Notes under the pieces: generated by a model
The model's input: only the letters and a program-made list of their open reading frames with translations
What the model was told of the DNA's origin: nothing
Database searches by the model: none
Shown here: positions 38,331-46,086 of the stretch, piece by piece
Position numbering within the stretch: position 1 is the first letter of the stretch
Layout: every line of letters begins with the position of its first letter
Assembly (NCBI GenBank): GCA_020161065.1
Contig: JAIUPH010000020.1
Location: 1-64,000 of the forward strand
Length of the DNA: 64,000 bases
Reading direction: 5' to 3'
From: Pseudomonadota bacterium
GTDB taxonomy: Bacteria; Pseudomonadota; Gammaproteobacteria; Burkholderiales; Burkholderiaceae_C
Translations under genes and position numbers: made by a program

Positions 38331-39107
38331 ATGAGCGCCGACATCCACTTCAGCCGCGACGGCGCGGTGGCCACCATCACCCTGCAGCGCCCCGAGCGCC
38401 GCAACGCCGTCGACGGCCCGATGGCGCGCGAGTTGCGTCAAGCGTTCGAAGCGTTCGAGGCCGACGACGCGCTGTGCGTGGCCGTGCTGGCCGGCAGCGG
38501 CGGCAGCTTCTGCGCCGGCGCCGACCTGTCCGCGGTGGGCGACCCGGCGCGTGCGCACGAGGTGCACGCCGACGGCAGCGGCCCCGGCCCGATGGGGCCC
38601 ACGCGCATGGCCTTCGGCAAGCCGGTGATCGCCGCCATCGAAGGCCCCGCGGTGGCCGGCGGGCTGGAGCTGGCGCTGATGTGCGACCTGCGCGTCGCCG
38701 CGCGCGGCGCGGTGCTGGGCGTGTTCTGCCGCCGCTGGGGCGTGCCGCTGATCGACGGCGGCACCGTACGCCTTCCGCGCCTGGTGGGCATGGGCCGCGC
38801 GCTGGACTTGATCCTCACCGGCCGCGCGGTGGCCGCCGACGAGGCGCTGGCGATGGGCCTGGTCAACCGCGTCGTCGACGACGGCCATGCGCTGGCCGCG
38901 GCGCAGGCGCTGGCCGCCGAGATCGCGGCCCTGCCGCAGCAATGCCTGCGCGCCGACCGCGCCTCGGCCTTCGCGCAGTGGCAGCTGCCGCTGGCGCAGG
39001 CGCTGCAGCAAGAAGGCGCCGGCGGCCATGCGGCGCTGCAGGCCGAAGGCCTGGCCGGCGCCGCGCGTTTCGTCGCCGGTGCCGGCCGTCATGGAAAACC
39101 CGCATGA
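38331..39107 (+). CDS. crotonase / enoyl-CoA hydratase family protein
   Basis: A 258-residue crotonase-fold protein. Oxyanion-hole segments GGSFCAGADLSAV and IEGPAVAGGLELALMCD are present, the second carrying the Glu equivalent to Glu144 of rat hydratase. At the place of Glu164 the sequence reads FCRRWGVPLIDGG, with no acid, so classical hydration is not assured. This variant is common in bacterial crotonases of unknown substrate. A CCAGGAG site supports the ATG at 38331. It stands alone before the amino-acid ABC operon. Confidence 0.88.
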   Translation: MSADIHFSRDGAVATITLQRPERRNAVDGPMARELRQAFEAFEADDALCVAVLAGSGGSFCAGADLSAVGDPARAHEVHADGSGPGPMGPTRMAFGKPVIAAIEGPAVAGGLELALMCDLRVAARGAVLGVFCRRWGVPLIDGGTVRLPRLVGMGRALDLILTGRAVAADEALAMGLVNRVVDDGHALAAAQALAAEIAALPQQCLRADRASAFAQWQLPLAQALQQEGAGGHAALQAEGLAGAARFVAGAGRHGKPA

Positions 39108-39161
39108 GCCGCGGGGCGCATCATCCGGGTTGACCCGGGCAACGCCGCCGGGCGCAGGTCC

Positions 39162-39188
39162 GTTGCTTGAGCCCGGAGCCCGTATCCT
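39162..39188 (+). promoter_or_regulatory. weak promoter candidate upstream of gltI-like gene
   Basis: TTGCTT at 39162-39167 and TATCCT at 39183-39188 (15-bp spacing, short) lie 41 bp before the start of the binding-protein gene. A dyad CCGGGT-TG-ACCCGG sits further upstream at 39124-39137 and could be an operator. Both are visual matches only. Confidence 0.3.
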
Positions 39189-39228
39189 CGGCCCTTTCCT
39201 CGTTTTCACTGCTCTAGGAGCCAATTGC

Positions 39229-40134
39229 ATGAAGAAGACCCTGTTCGTCAACGCGCTGGCCCTGGCGGCCCTGGCCTTCACCGCCGGCGCCGCCCAGGCC
39301 GCCGACACGCTGAAGAAGATCAAGGACAGCGGCAGCATCACGCTGGGCGTGCGCGAGTCGTCGGGCCTGTCGTACACGCTGGGCAACGGCAAGTACGTGG
39401 GCTTCCACACCGAGATGGCCGAGCGCGTGATCGCCGACCTGCAAAAGCAGCTCGGCATGGCCAAGCTGGAGATCAAGTACCAGCCCGTCACCTCGCAGAA
39501 CCGCATTCCGCTGGTGCAGAACGGCACCGTCGACCTGGAGTGCGGCTCCACCACCAACAACGCCGCGCGCCAGAAGGACGTGTCGTTCGCGATGACCACC
39601 TACGTCGAGGAAGTGCGCATCGCGGTGAAGGCCAATTCGGGCATCAACTCCATCAAGGACCTGGTCGGCAAGACGGTGGCCACCACCACCGGCACCACCT
39701 CCGTGCAGACGCTGCGCAAGCACGAGCGCGCCAACGGCGTGGAGTTCAAGGAAGTGTTCGGCAAGGACCACTCCGACAGCTTCCTGCTGCTGGAAAGCGG
39801 CCGCGCCGATGCCTTCGTGATGGACGGCTCGATCCTCGCCGCCAACGTCTCCAAGGCCAAGAACCCGGCCGACTTCAAGATCCTGGGCGAGGTGCTGTCG
39901 GTCGAGCCCATCGCCTGCATGCTGCCCAAGGACGACGCGGCCTTCAAGAAGGCGGTGGACACCAGCATCCAGGGCATGGTGAAGAGCGGCGAGCTGGCCA
40001 AGCTCTACGACAAGTGGTTCATGCAGCCGATCCCGCCGAGCAACACCAAGATCGGGCTGGCGCTGTCGGACGCCACCAAGGCCGCGTGGAACAACCCCAA
40101 CGACAAGCCGATGGAAGACTACGCGAAAAAGTGA
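39229..40134 (+). CDS. gltI: amino-acid ABC transporter substrate-binding protein (GltI-like)
   Basis: A 301-residue periplasmic protein with a standard signal peptide (AAQAA site near 23). The mature domain shows GSITLGVRESSGLSYTLGNGKYVGFHTEMAERV, VTSQNRIPLVQNGTVDLECGSTTNN and VATTTGTTSVQTLRKHE, characteristic of the glutamate/aspartate GltI group. A TAGGAG ribosome site precedes the ATG. Permease genes follow after 295 bp that hold duplicated repeats and a terminator. A second, different binding protein gene closes the operon. Confidence 0.93.
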   Translation: MKKTLFVNALALAALAFTAGAAQAADTLKKIKDSGSITLGVRESSGLSYTLGNGKYVGFHTEMAERVIADLQKQLGMAKLEIKYQPVTSQNRIPLVQNGTVDLECGSTTNNAARQKDVSFAMTTYVEEVRIAVKANSGINSIKDLVGKTVATTTGTTSVQTLRKHERANGVEFKEVFGKDHSDSFLLLESGRADAFVMDGSILAANVSKAKNPADFKILGEVLSVEPIACMLPKDDAAFKKAVDTSIQGMVKSGELAKLYDKWFMQPIPPSNTKIGLALSDATKAAWNNPNDKPMEDYAKK

Positions 40135-40137
40135 TGT

Positions 40138-40301
40138 GAGCCCCCAAGGTCCGGGCTGCGCCCGGCCCGCCCCCCCGAGGGGGAGCTCAAGCTGACCGGC
40201 GCAGCCGGATCAGCTTGAGGAGCCCCCAAGGTCCGGGCTGCGCCCGGCCCGCCCGCCCGAGGGGGAGCTCGAGCGGACCGGCGCAGCCGGATCCGCTTGC
40301 G
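40138..40301 (+). repeat. two tandem ~82-bp structured intergenic repeats
   Basis: Copy 1 runs from about 40138 to 40219 and copy 2 from about 40220 to 40301, nearly identical. Each starts GAGCCCCCAAGGTCCGGGC and contains a CCGGGC-TGC-GCCCGG hairpin, a C-rich/G-rich pair around CGAG, and a terminal hairpin built on CCGGC-GCA-GCCGG. In the terminal hairpin the outer stem is GCTGA/TCAGC in copy 1 and GCGGA/TCCGC in copy 2, so a base pair has changed on both sides. The module sits between a binding-protein gene and its permeases. Confidence 0.8.
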
Positions 40302-40356
40302 GCCTCCCCGGGTTGCCCCCGTGGCCGCGGGCCCGGGGATTGCATAGCCTGAGGGA

Positions 40357-40395
40357 CAGCGCGCCAGCTCGGTGCAGCCGGCGCGCTGTTTTTTT
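40357..40395 (+). terminator. Rho-independent terminator between gltI and gltJ
   Basis: A perfect 9-bp stem CAGCGCGCC (40357-40365) / GGCGCGCTG (40380-40388) with a 14-nt loop is followed directly by seven T residues (40389-40395). This is the clearest intrinsic terminator in the window. It lies inside the amino-acid transporter operon, so it probably trims permease expression relative to the binding protein. Confidence 0.85.
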
Positions 40396-40429
40396 GACGT
40401 TGGCGAGAACGGACGCGAGGGGAACCGAC

Positions 40430-41173
40430 TTGGCCTCCTGGGATTGGCAGGTGTTCTGCAAGGACACCGTGAGCGGCGAGGTGACCGCAAGCTGCTTCGG
40501 CAAGGGCGGCGACATCACCTACCTGCAATGGATGCTGTCGGCCTGGGGCTGGACGCTGTCGGTGGCGCTGCTGGCGCTGGTGGTGGCGCTGGTGGTCGGC
40601 TCGCTGATGGGCATCCTGCGCACCACGCCGAACAAGTGGCTGGTCTTCATCGGCGACGCCTGGACCGAGGTGTTCCGCAACATCCCGCTGCTGGTGCAGA
40701 TCTTCCTCTGGTACCACGTGCTGCCGGCGCTGATCCCGCCGCTGAAGTCGTTCTCCAGCTTCATCCTCGTGGTGCTGGCCTTGGGCTTCTTCACCAGCGC
40801 GCGCATTGCCGAACAGGTGCGCGCCGGCATCCAGAGCCTGCCGCGCGGCCAGCGCTACGCCGGGCTGGCGATGGGGCTGACGCTGCCGCAGACCTACCGC
40901 TACGTGCTGCTGCCGATGGCCTTTCGCATCGTGATCCCGCCGCTCACCAGCGAGAGCATGAACATCATCAAGAACTCGTCGGTGGCCTTCGCGGTGAGCA
41001 TCGCCGAGCTGACCATGTTCGCGATGCAGGCGCAGGAGGAAACCAGCCGCGGCATCGAGATCTACCTGGCGGTGACCGGGCTCTACTTCATCAGCGCCTT
41101 CGCGATCAACCGGGTGGCCAAGTTCATCGAAGGCCGCGTCGCGATCCCCGGCATGCTCGGGAGCGCGAAATGA
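40430..41173 (+). CDS. gltJ: amino-acid ABC transporter permease (GltJ-like)
   Basis: A 247-residue membrane protein of the HisM/GltJ family with about five TM helices. It has the conserved loop GIQSLPRGQRYAGLAMGLTLPQTYRYVLLPMAFRIVIPPL and an NSSVAFAVSIAELT segment typical of GltJ. I chose the TTG start at 40430 because GAGGGG lies just upstream and the protein then begins ASWDWQVF, as in relatives; no ATG fits. The stop overlaps the gltK start as ATGA. Confidence 0.9.
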   Translation: MASWDWQVFCKDTVSGEVTASCFGKGGDITYLQWMLSAWGWTLSVALLALVVALVVGSLMGILRTTPNKWLVFIGDAWTEVFRNIPLLVQIFLWYHVLPALIPPLKSFSSFILVVLALGFFTSARIAEQVRAGIQSLPRGQRYAGLAMGLTLPQTYRYVLLPMAFRIVIPPLTSESMNIIKNSSVAFAVSIAELTMFAMQAQEETSRGIEIYLAVTGLYFISAFAINRVAKFIEGRVAIPGMLGSAK

Positions 41174-41835
41174 ACCTGGACTTCGCCTTCCTCAACTGGA
41201 ACGTCGTTTCCAGCTTCGTCGTCAAGGGGCTGATCTTCTCGGTGCAGCTGACGCTGATCGCGATGATCGGCGGCATCGTGCTGGGCACCGCGCTGGCGCT
41301 GATGCGGCTGTCGGGCAAGCGCTGGCTGGTGCTGCCGGCGGCCGGCTACGTCAACCTGATGCGCAGCGTGCCGCTGGTGATGGTGATCCTGTGGTTCTTC
41401 CTGCTGATCCCGTTGATCATCGGGCGGCCGATGGGCGCCGAGCTGTCGGCCATCGTCACCTTCACGCTGTTCGAGGCGGCGTACTACTCCGAGATCATGC
41501 GCGCCGGCATCCAGAGCGTGTCGCGCGGCCAGGTGCATGCCGGCTACGCGGTGGGCATGACCTACGCGCAGACCATGCAGCTCGTCGTGCTGCCGCAGGC
41601 CTTCCGCAACATGCTGCCGGTGTTGCTGACGCAGACCATCATCCTGTTCCAGGACACCAGCCTGGTCTACGCGATCGGCGCCTACGACCTGTTGAAGGGC
41701 TTCGAGGTGGCCGGCAAGAACTTCAACCGCCCGGTCGAGACCTACCTGGTCGCGGCGGTGGTGTACTTCATCATCTGCTTCAGCCTGTCCATGGTGGTCA
41801 AGCGCCTGCAGAAGAAGATCGCCATCATTCGATGA
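41170..41835 (+). CDS. gltK: amino-acid ABC transporter permease (GltK-like)
   Basis: A 221-residue membrane protein, second half-channel of the importer, with about five TM helices. It carries the conserved loop GIQSVSRGQVHAGYAVGMTYAQTMQLVVLPQAFRNMLPVL and DTSLVYAIGAYDLL. It is coupled to gltJ by a 4-bp overlap. A 103-bp structured spacer separates it from the ATPase gene. Confidence 0.92.
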   Translation: MNLDFAFLNWNVVSSFVVKGLIFSVQLTLIAMIGGIVLGTALALMRLSGKRWLVLPAAGYVNLMRSVPLVMVILWFFLLIPLIIGRPMGAELSAIVTFTLFEAAYYSEIMRAGIQSVSRGQVHAGYAVGMTYAQTMQLVVLPQAFRNMLPVLLTQTIILFQDTSLVYAIGAYDLLKGFEVAGKNFNRPVETYLVAAVVYFIICFSLSMVVKRLQKKIAIIR

Positions 41836-41842
41836 ATTGGAA

Positions 41843-41920
41843 CCCCCGGCTGCGGTGTACCGCAGCCGCCCCCCAAGGGGGCTCCCGACCGGCTTGGGGC
41901 GGCCCGGCGCCGGTCGGGCC
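41843..41920 (+). repeat. structured intergenic element between gltK and gltL
   Basis: The spacer contains three inverted repeats in a row. GGCTGCGG-TGTA-CCGCAGCC is at 41848-41867 (8 bp, perfect). A C-run/G-run pair CCCCC-AA-GGGGG follows. CCCGACCGGC / GCCGGTCGGG is at 41884-41918 (10 bp, perfect). It shares the CCCCCAAG-type core with the 82-bp repeats upstream and may belong to the same dispersed family. No T-run follows, so it is not a classical terminator; it may stabilise mRNA ends or act at the DNA level. Confidence 0.6.
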
Positions 41921-41938
41921 CGCTAACAGGAGCATCAA

Positions 41939-42673
41939 GTGATCGACATCAAAAATGTCAGCAAGTGGTACGGCAGCTTCCAGGTGCTGACCGATTGCAG
42001 CACCAGCATCCGCAAGGGCGAGGTGGTGGTGGTCTGCGGCCCTTCGGGCAGCGGCAAGAGCACGCTGATCAAGACCGTCAACGCGCTGGAGCCGTTCCAG
42101 AAGGGCGACATCGTCGTCGACGGCGTCAGCATCGCCGACCCCAAGACCAACCTGCCCAAGCTGCGCAGCCGCGTGGGCATGGTGTTCCAGCACTTCGAGC
42201 TGTTCCCGCACCTGACGGTGACCGAGAACCTGACGCTGGCGCAGATCAAGGTGCTGGGCCGCAGCAAGGACGACGCCGCCACGCGCGGCCTGAAGATGCT
42301 GGACCGCGTGGGCCTGATGGCGCACAAGGACAAGTTCCCCGGCCAGCTCTCCGGCGGCCAGCAGCAGCGCGTGGCGATCGCCCGCGCGCTCAGCATGGAC
42401 CCGATCGTGATGCTGTTCGACGAACCCACCAGCGCGCTCGACCCCGAGATGGTGGGCGAGGTGCTCGACGTGATGGTCAAGCTCGCCAACGAAGGCATGA
42501 CGATGATGGTCGTCACGCACGAGATGGGCTTTGCCAAGAAGGTCAGCCACCGCGTGATCTTCATGGACGCCGGCAAGATCGTCGAAGACTGCACCAAGGA
42601 CGAATTCTTCGGCAACCCCGACGCCCGCTCGCCGCGGGCCAAGGAGTTCCTATCGAAGATCCTGCAGCACTGA
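41939..42673 (+). CDS. gltL: amino-acid ABC transporter ATP-binding protein (GltL-like)
   Basis: A 244-residue ATPase of the GlnQ/GltL family. It has Walker [11 protein letters not shown] (about 33-42), [13 protein letters not shown], signature LSGGQQQR, Walker [17 protein letters not shown] and switch His in VVTHEMGF. The start is GTG at 41939, with ACAGGAG 9-10 bp upstream. It powers uptake with GltJ/GltK and the two binding proteins. Confidence 0.93.
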   Translation: MIDIKNVSKWYGSFQVLTDCSTSIRKGEVVVVCGPSGSGKSTLIKTVNALEPFQKGDIVVDGVSIADPKTNLPKLRSRVGMVFQHFELFPHLTVTENLTLAQIKVLGRSKDDAATRGLKMLDRVGLMAHKDKFPGQLSGGQQQRVAIARALSMDPIVMLFDEPTSALDPEMVGEVLDVMVKLANEGMTMMVVTHEMGFAKKVSHRVIFMDAGKIVEDCTKDEFFGNPDARSPRAKEFLSKILQH

Positions 42674-42685
42674 AAGGACCCCGCC

Positions 42686-43576
42686 ATGTCGTTCCGCCTG
42701 CCCATCCTCGCCGTCGCCGCTCTGGCGCTGTCCCTCCCCGCCCTCGCCCAGGTCCCGCCCACGCTGGACAAGGCCAAGGCCAGCGGCAGCATCAGCGTGG
42801 CTTACCGCGAGTCGTCGATTCCGTTTTCCTACCTGGGCGCCGACGCCCAGCCCACCGGCTTCGGCTGGGAGATCTGCGGGCTGATCGTCGACCAGGTGAA
42901 GAAGGCCACCGGCCGCGCCGACCTGAAGATGACGACGCAGGCCGTGACCTCGCAGAACCGCATCCCGCTGCTGGTCAACGGCACCATCGACATCGAGTGC
43001 GGCTCGACCACCAACAACAGCGACCGCGCCAAGCAGGTGGCCTTCGCGATCAACTACTTCTACACCGGCACGCGGCTGCTGGTGAAGGCCGGCTCGCCGA
43101 TCAAGTCGGTCGACGACCTCAAGGGCAAGAAGGTGGTTTCGACCACCGGCACCACCAACTACCAGGTGCTGCGCAAGCTCAACGCCGACCGCAACCTGAA
43201 CTTCGAGCTGCTCGGCGCCAAGGACCACGCCGAATCGGCGCTGCTGGTGCAGCAGGGCCGCGCCGACGCCTTCGGCATGGACGACATCCTGCTCTACGGC
43301 CTGAAGGCCAGCGCCGCCAACCCGGCCGAGTTCGCGGTGGTCGGCGAATCGATCCAGGTCGAGCCCTACGCCATCATGCTGCGCAAGGACGACCCGGCGT
43401 TCAAGAAGCTGGTCGACGACACGCTGGCCGGCCTGATGAAGAGCGGCGAATTCGAGAAGCTCTACGCCAAGTGGTTCCAGTCGCCGATCCCGCCCAAGGG
43501 CATCAACCTGCAGGCGCCGATGAGCCAGGAGCTCAAGGACAACCTGAAGGCGCTGTCGGACAAGCCGGCGATGTGA
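42686..43576 (+). CDS. second amino-acid ABC substrate-binding protein
   Basis: A 296-residue periplasmic binding protein with a signal peptide (PALAQV, about residue 21). It is a clear paralog of the gltI product: SGSISVAYRESSIPFSYLG, VTSQNRIPLLVNGTIDIECGSTTNN and VSTTGTTNYQVLRKLN align with it. The ligand-pocket segments differ (for example FSYLGADAQPTGFGWEICG), so it probably widens substrate range. It lies 12 bp after gltL with an AAGGA ribosome site. Confidence 0.92.
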   Translation: MSFRLPILAVAALALSLPALAQVPPTLDKAKASGSISVAYRESSIPFSYLGADAQPTGFGWEICGLIVDQVKKATGRADLKMTTQAVTSQNRIPLLVNGTIDIECGSTTNNSDRAKQVAFAINYFYTGTRLLVKAGSPIKSVDDLKGKKVVSTTGTTNYQVLRKLNADRNLNFELLGAKDHAESALLVQQGRADAFGMDDILLYGLKASAANPAEFAVVGESIQVEPYAIMLRKDDPAFKKLVDDTLAGLMKSGEFEKLYAKWFQSPIPPKGINLQAPMSQELKDNLKALSDKPAM

Positions 43577-43612
43577 GTCGGCGGCGGCCGCGCGCTCGGT
43601 CGGCCGCGCCTT

Positions 43613-43638
43613 CGGCCGGCTGCGCCTTCAGCCGGCCG
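43613..43638. terminator. possible bidirectional hairpin terminator
   Basis: CGGCCGGCTG (43613-43622) and CAGCCGGCCG (43629-43638) form a perfect 10-bp stem with a 6-nt loop in the convergent gap after the second binding-protein gene. The second arm covers the last codons of the hydrolase gene. There is no T-run, so its strength as a terminator is uncertain. Confidence 0.4.
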
Positions 43639-44479
43639 CGACGAAGCGCCGGATCAGCGCCAGCGCGCCTTCGGGGTCGTCGCGCCAGGGGCCGTGGCCG
43701 ACGTTCGTGAATCGTTGGAACTGCACCCACTGCGGCGGCAGCGCGGCGACGATCTCCTCGGCGTCCTCGATCGGCGTCACCGGGTCGGCGTCGCCGTGCA
43801 TCACCAGCACCGGGCATTGCACGGCGGCCAGGCCGGGGCGCAGGTCCATGCCGGGCATCTCGTGGCGCGCGGTGTGGAACAGGATGTCGTCGACCGCGAT
43901 GGTGCGCGCCTTGGCCTGCGGGTCGGCCGCCGGCGTGGTGTTGTACAGCGGCCGGCACAAGCGCTCGTACGCGGCCCAGGTGGCGGGCTGCGGGTCGGTC
44001 CAGAAGGCCTGCGCCGCGTCGCGCGCCGCCGCGCCGCCCAGGCGCTGGAACATCGCCAGCTTGCGCGGCAGCCCGAAGTGGTGGCTGGTGCTGGAGAGGA
44101 TCACCCGGGCCGCGTGCGCCGGGTGCCGCGCCAGGTAGGTCTGCGCCACGAAGCCGCCGTAGCTCTGGCCCAGCACGACGGGCTTGACGATGCCTAACGC
44201 CCGACACAGGCGTACCACGTCGTCGGCGAAGGTGGCCAGGTTCCAGTGCTCGGGCCCGCAGCGGTCGCTGCGGCCGTGGCCGCGATGGTCGACGTAGACC
44301 ACCTGCGCCACGTCGGCCAGGCGGCCGAACAGCGGCTTGAAGCTGCTGTGGTCGAAGCCCGGCCCGCCGTGCAGCAGGATCAGCGTGGGCTTCTCGCGCA
44401 GCGCGGCGCCGTCGGGCACGAAGCCGGCGCCTTCGACGTCGATGAACAGCCGCACGCCGGGTTCGATTTCGATGCGCAT
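43628..44479 (-). CDS. alpha/beta hydrolase, proline iminopeptidase-like
   Basis: A 283-residue alpha/beta hydrolase. The oxyanion motif HGGPGFDH is at about residues 37-44, the nucleophile elbow GQSYGG has Ser106, an acid lies in HGDADPVTP, and the catalytic His is in VGHGPWRDDPE. HGGPG with GQSYGG is the proline iminopeptidase/S33 pattern, though many such proteins are esterases. The ATG at 44479 is 19 bp after the stop of the upstream membrane-anchored protein gene on the same strand. Confidence 0.87.
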   Translation of the reverse strand: MRIEIEPGVRLFIDVEGAGFVPDGAALREKPTLILLHGGPGFDHSSFKPLFGRLADVAQVVYVDHRGHGRSDRCGPEHWNLATFADDVVRLCRALGIVKPVVLGQSYGGFVAQTYLARHPAHAARVILSSTSHHFGLPRKLAMFQRLGGAAARDAAQAFWTDPQPATWAAYERLCRPLYNTTPAADPQAKARTIAVDDILFHTARHEMPGMDLRPGLAAVQCPVLVMHGDADPVTPIEDAEEIVAALPPQWVQFQRFTNVGHGPWRDDPEGALALIRRFVAAG

Positions 44480-44498
44480 GGAGAAGCTCACCCAGGCT

Positions 44499-45428
44499 TC
44501 AGGCGCCGGCGGCGCCCCCTGGCGCCGCAGTGTAGGGCGCGGCCAGCGGCGGCTGCAGTCGCAGGCGCACGACGCGGCCATCCCAGAACGGGTGCAGCAC
44601 GCCGGCGCTGCGGCGCGAGATGACGAAGCGCATCGGCACGCGCACGCCGTCGACCAGCCGGTAGTCGCTGCGCGCCACGTGCTCGCCCGAGCCGTGGTAC
44701 GGCGTGCCGAGGTCGCCGTCTTCCTCGGCCTCGAATGACAGCAGCGCGCCATCCGGCGCAAAGCGCGCCAGCAGGCTGGCCTCGGCGCCGCCGAAGCGGA
44801 CGACCGCACGCGCACGGTCGTCGGCCACCGCTTGCCAGGCGACGGCGCCGCCGGGCAACAGTGCCTGCGGGTACAGCGGGCTTTCCAGCAGCCAGCGCCG
44901 CAGCGAGATGCGGTCGAGCAGCGGCGACGAGCGTTCGTCGAGCACGGTCACGGCCGACAGCAGCCGCGCCTGCATGACCATGCGGCCGTCGATGTAGGCG
45001 TCGTAGACGCGCGCGTGGATGCCGGGGACGATCGGCGTGGTGGCGTCGAACATCAGCGCCGGCTGCGCCGAGCTGGCCGACTGGCGCGCCGTGGTCGGCA
45101 TGAAGGTGGTGGTCTGCGGACGGCGGAAGCGCCCTTCCATGCTCATCTCGGCCGTCACGTGCCGCCCGGGGCCGGACGGGAAGGCGAAGGCCAGGTAGCG
45201 CTGCACGGGCAGCGGCAGGGCCTGCCAGCCGGCGCGGCCGGCGACCGGCGCCGCGCCTGCCGGCAGGCGCTTCACGCGCTGATGCTGGGCCTCGATCTCG
45301 CGCTCCATCGCCGCCTGGCTGGTCCACAGCCAGACGGCCACCGCCACCAGCACCGCCACCGCGACCATCACCACCATGCCCAGTACGGCACCGCCACGCA
45401 GGGCCCATCGTTGCAGATTGCTCGTCAT
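44499..45428 (-). CDS. membrane-anchored protein of the DUF6544 type
   Basis: A 309-residue protein with one strong N-terminal TM helix (about residues 13-36) and a periplasmic or cytosolic beta-rich domain. Segments LPLPVQRYLAFAFP and FRRPQTTTFMPTTARQ recall DUF6544 (formerly lumped with DUF6920) proteins of unknown function; my family match is from memory of the pattern. It is followed closely by the hydrolase gene and preceded by a Crp/Fnr-like regulator gene on the same strand. Confidence 0.65.
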   Translation of the reverse strand: MTSNLQRWALRGGAVLGMVVMVAVAVLVAVAVWLWTSQAAMEREIEAQHQRVKRLPAGAAPVAGRAGWQALPLPVQRYLAFAFPSGPGRHVTAEMSMEGRFRRPQTTTFMPTTARQSASSAQPALMFDATTPIVPGIHARVYDAYIDGRMVMQARLLSAVTVLDERSSPLLDRISLRRWLLESPLYPQALLPGGAVAWQAVADDRARAVVRFGGAEASLLARFAPDGALLSFEAEEDGDLGTPYHGSGEHVARSDYRLVDGVRVPMRFVISRRSAGVLHPFWDGRVVRLRLQPPLAAPYTAAPGGAAGA

Positions 45429-45484
45429 CGCCTTCGGTCCTTGTCACGACCAGGCCACGATAGGCAAGGCCGCGCGGCCCGGCC

Positions 45485-46072
45485 TTAACCGCGGTTCAGT
45501 CGATGGCGGCGGCGGATGCGCGACAGCGCGACATCGGTGATGCCCAGCCACGAGGCCAGGTGGCGCAGCGGCAGCTCGCGCACCCATTCGCCGTGGCGGT
45601 CCAGCAGGTCGAGGTAGCGTTCGCCGGCGCTGCAGTGCAGGAACTGGCGCTCGCGCTCCATCTTGTGTTCGAGCAGCGCGCTCAAGGTGCGCTGCTCGAA
45701 GGCCTGCCATGGCGGATCGGACCCCGCGGCCGCCTGCCAGGCCGGCCAGGGCAGCGCCCACACGCGGCTGGGCGCCACGGCTTCGATCCAGAAGCCGCAA
45801 GGCCCGCTGCGCAGCGCCGGGGTGATCGGCCACACCAGGCCGCCGGCCAGAAAGAAGTTCTTGTTGGATGCCTGGCCCGCTGCGTCCAGGTGGTACAGCC
45901 GCAGGCTGCCGCGCGCCACGCCCCACAGGTGCTGCCAGACGTCGTCGGCACCCAGCAGCGTCTGGCCGGCGGCCAGGGCCAGGCAGCGGGCCGCGCCGCA
46001 GGCCTGGGCGGCGGCCGGGGACAGCGGCCCCAGGTGCGGGCTCAGCAGCTCGGCCAGCGAGGGGACCGACAT
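45485..46072 (-). CDS. Crp/Fnr family transcriptional regulator
   Basis: A 195-residue regulator. The N-terminal cyclic-nucleotide-binding-like jelly roll (about 15-120: LALAAGQTLLGADDVWQHLWGVARGSLRLYHLDAAG) is followed by a helix and a short C-terminal helix-turn-helix (LPLRHLASWLGITDVALSRIRRRH). It has neither the FNR cysteines nor a clear cAMP phosphate-binding cassette, so the ligand is unknown. The start is the ATG at 46072, 14 bp after the DUF1345 gene. It may control its own operon. Confidence 0.82.
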   Translation of the reverse strand: MSVPSLAELLSPHLGPLSPAAAQACGAARCLALAAGQTLLGADDVWQHLWGVARGSLRLYHLDAAGQASNKNFFLAGGLVWPITPALRSGPCGFWIEAVAPSRVWALPWPAWQAAAGSDPPWQAFEQRTLSALLEHKMERERQFLHCSAGERYLDLLDRHGEWVRELPLRHLASWLGITDVALSRIRRRHRLNRG

Positions 46073-46086
46073 GGCGGCGCGCCGCG

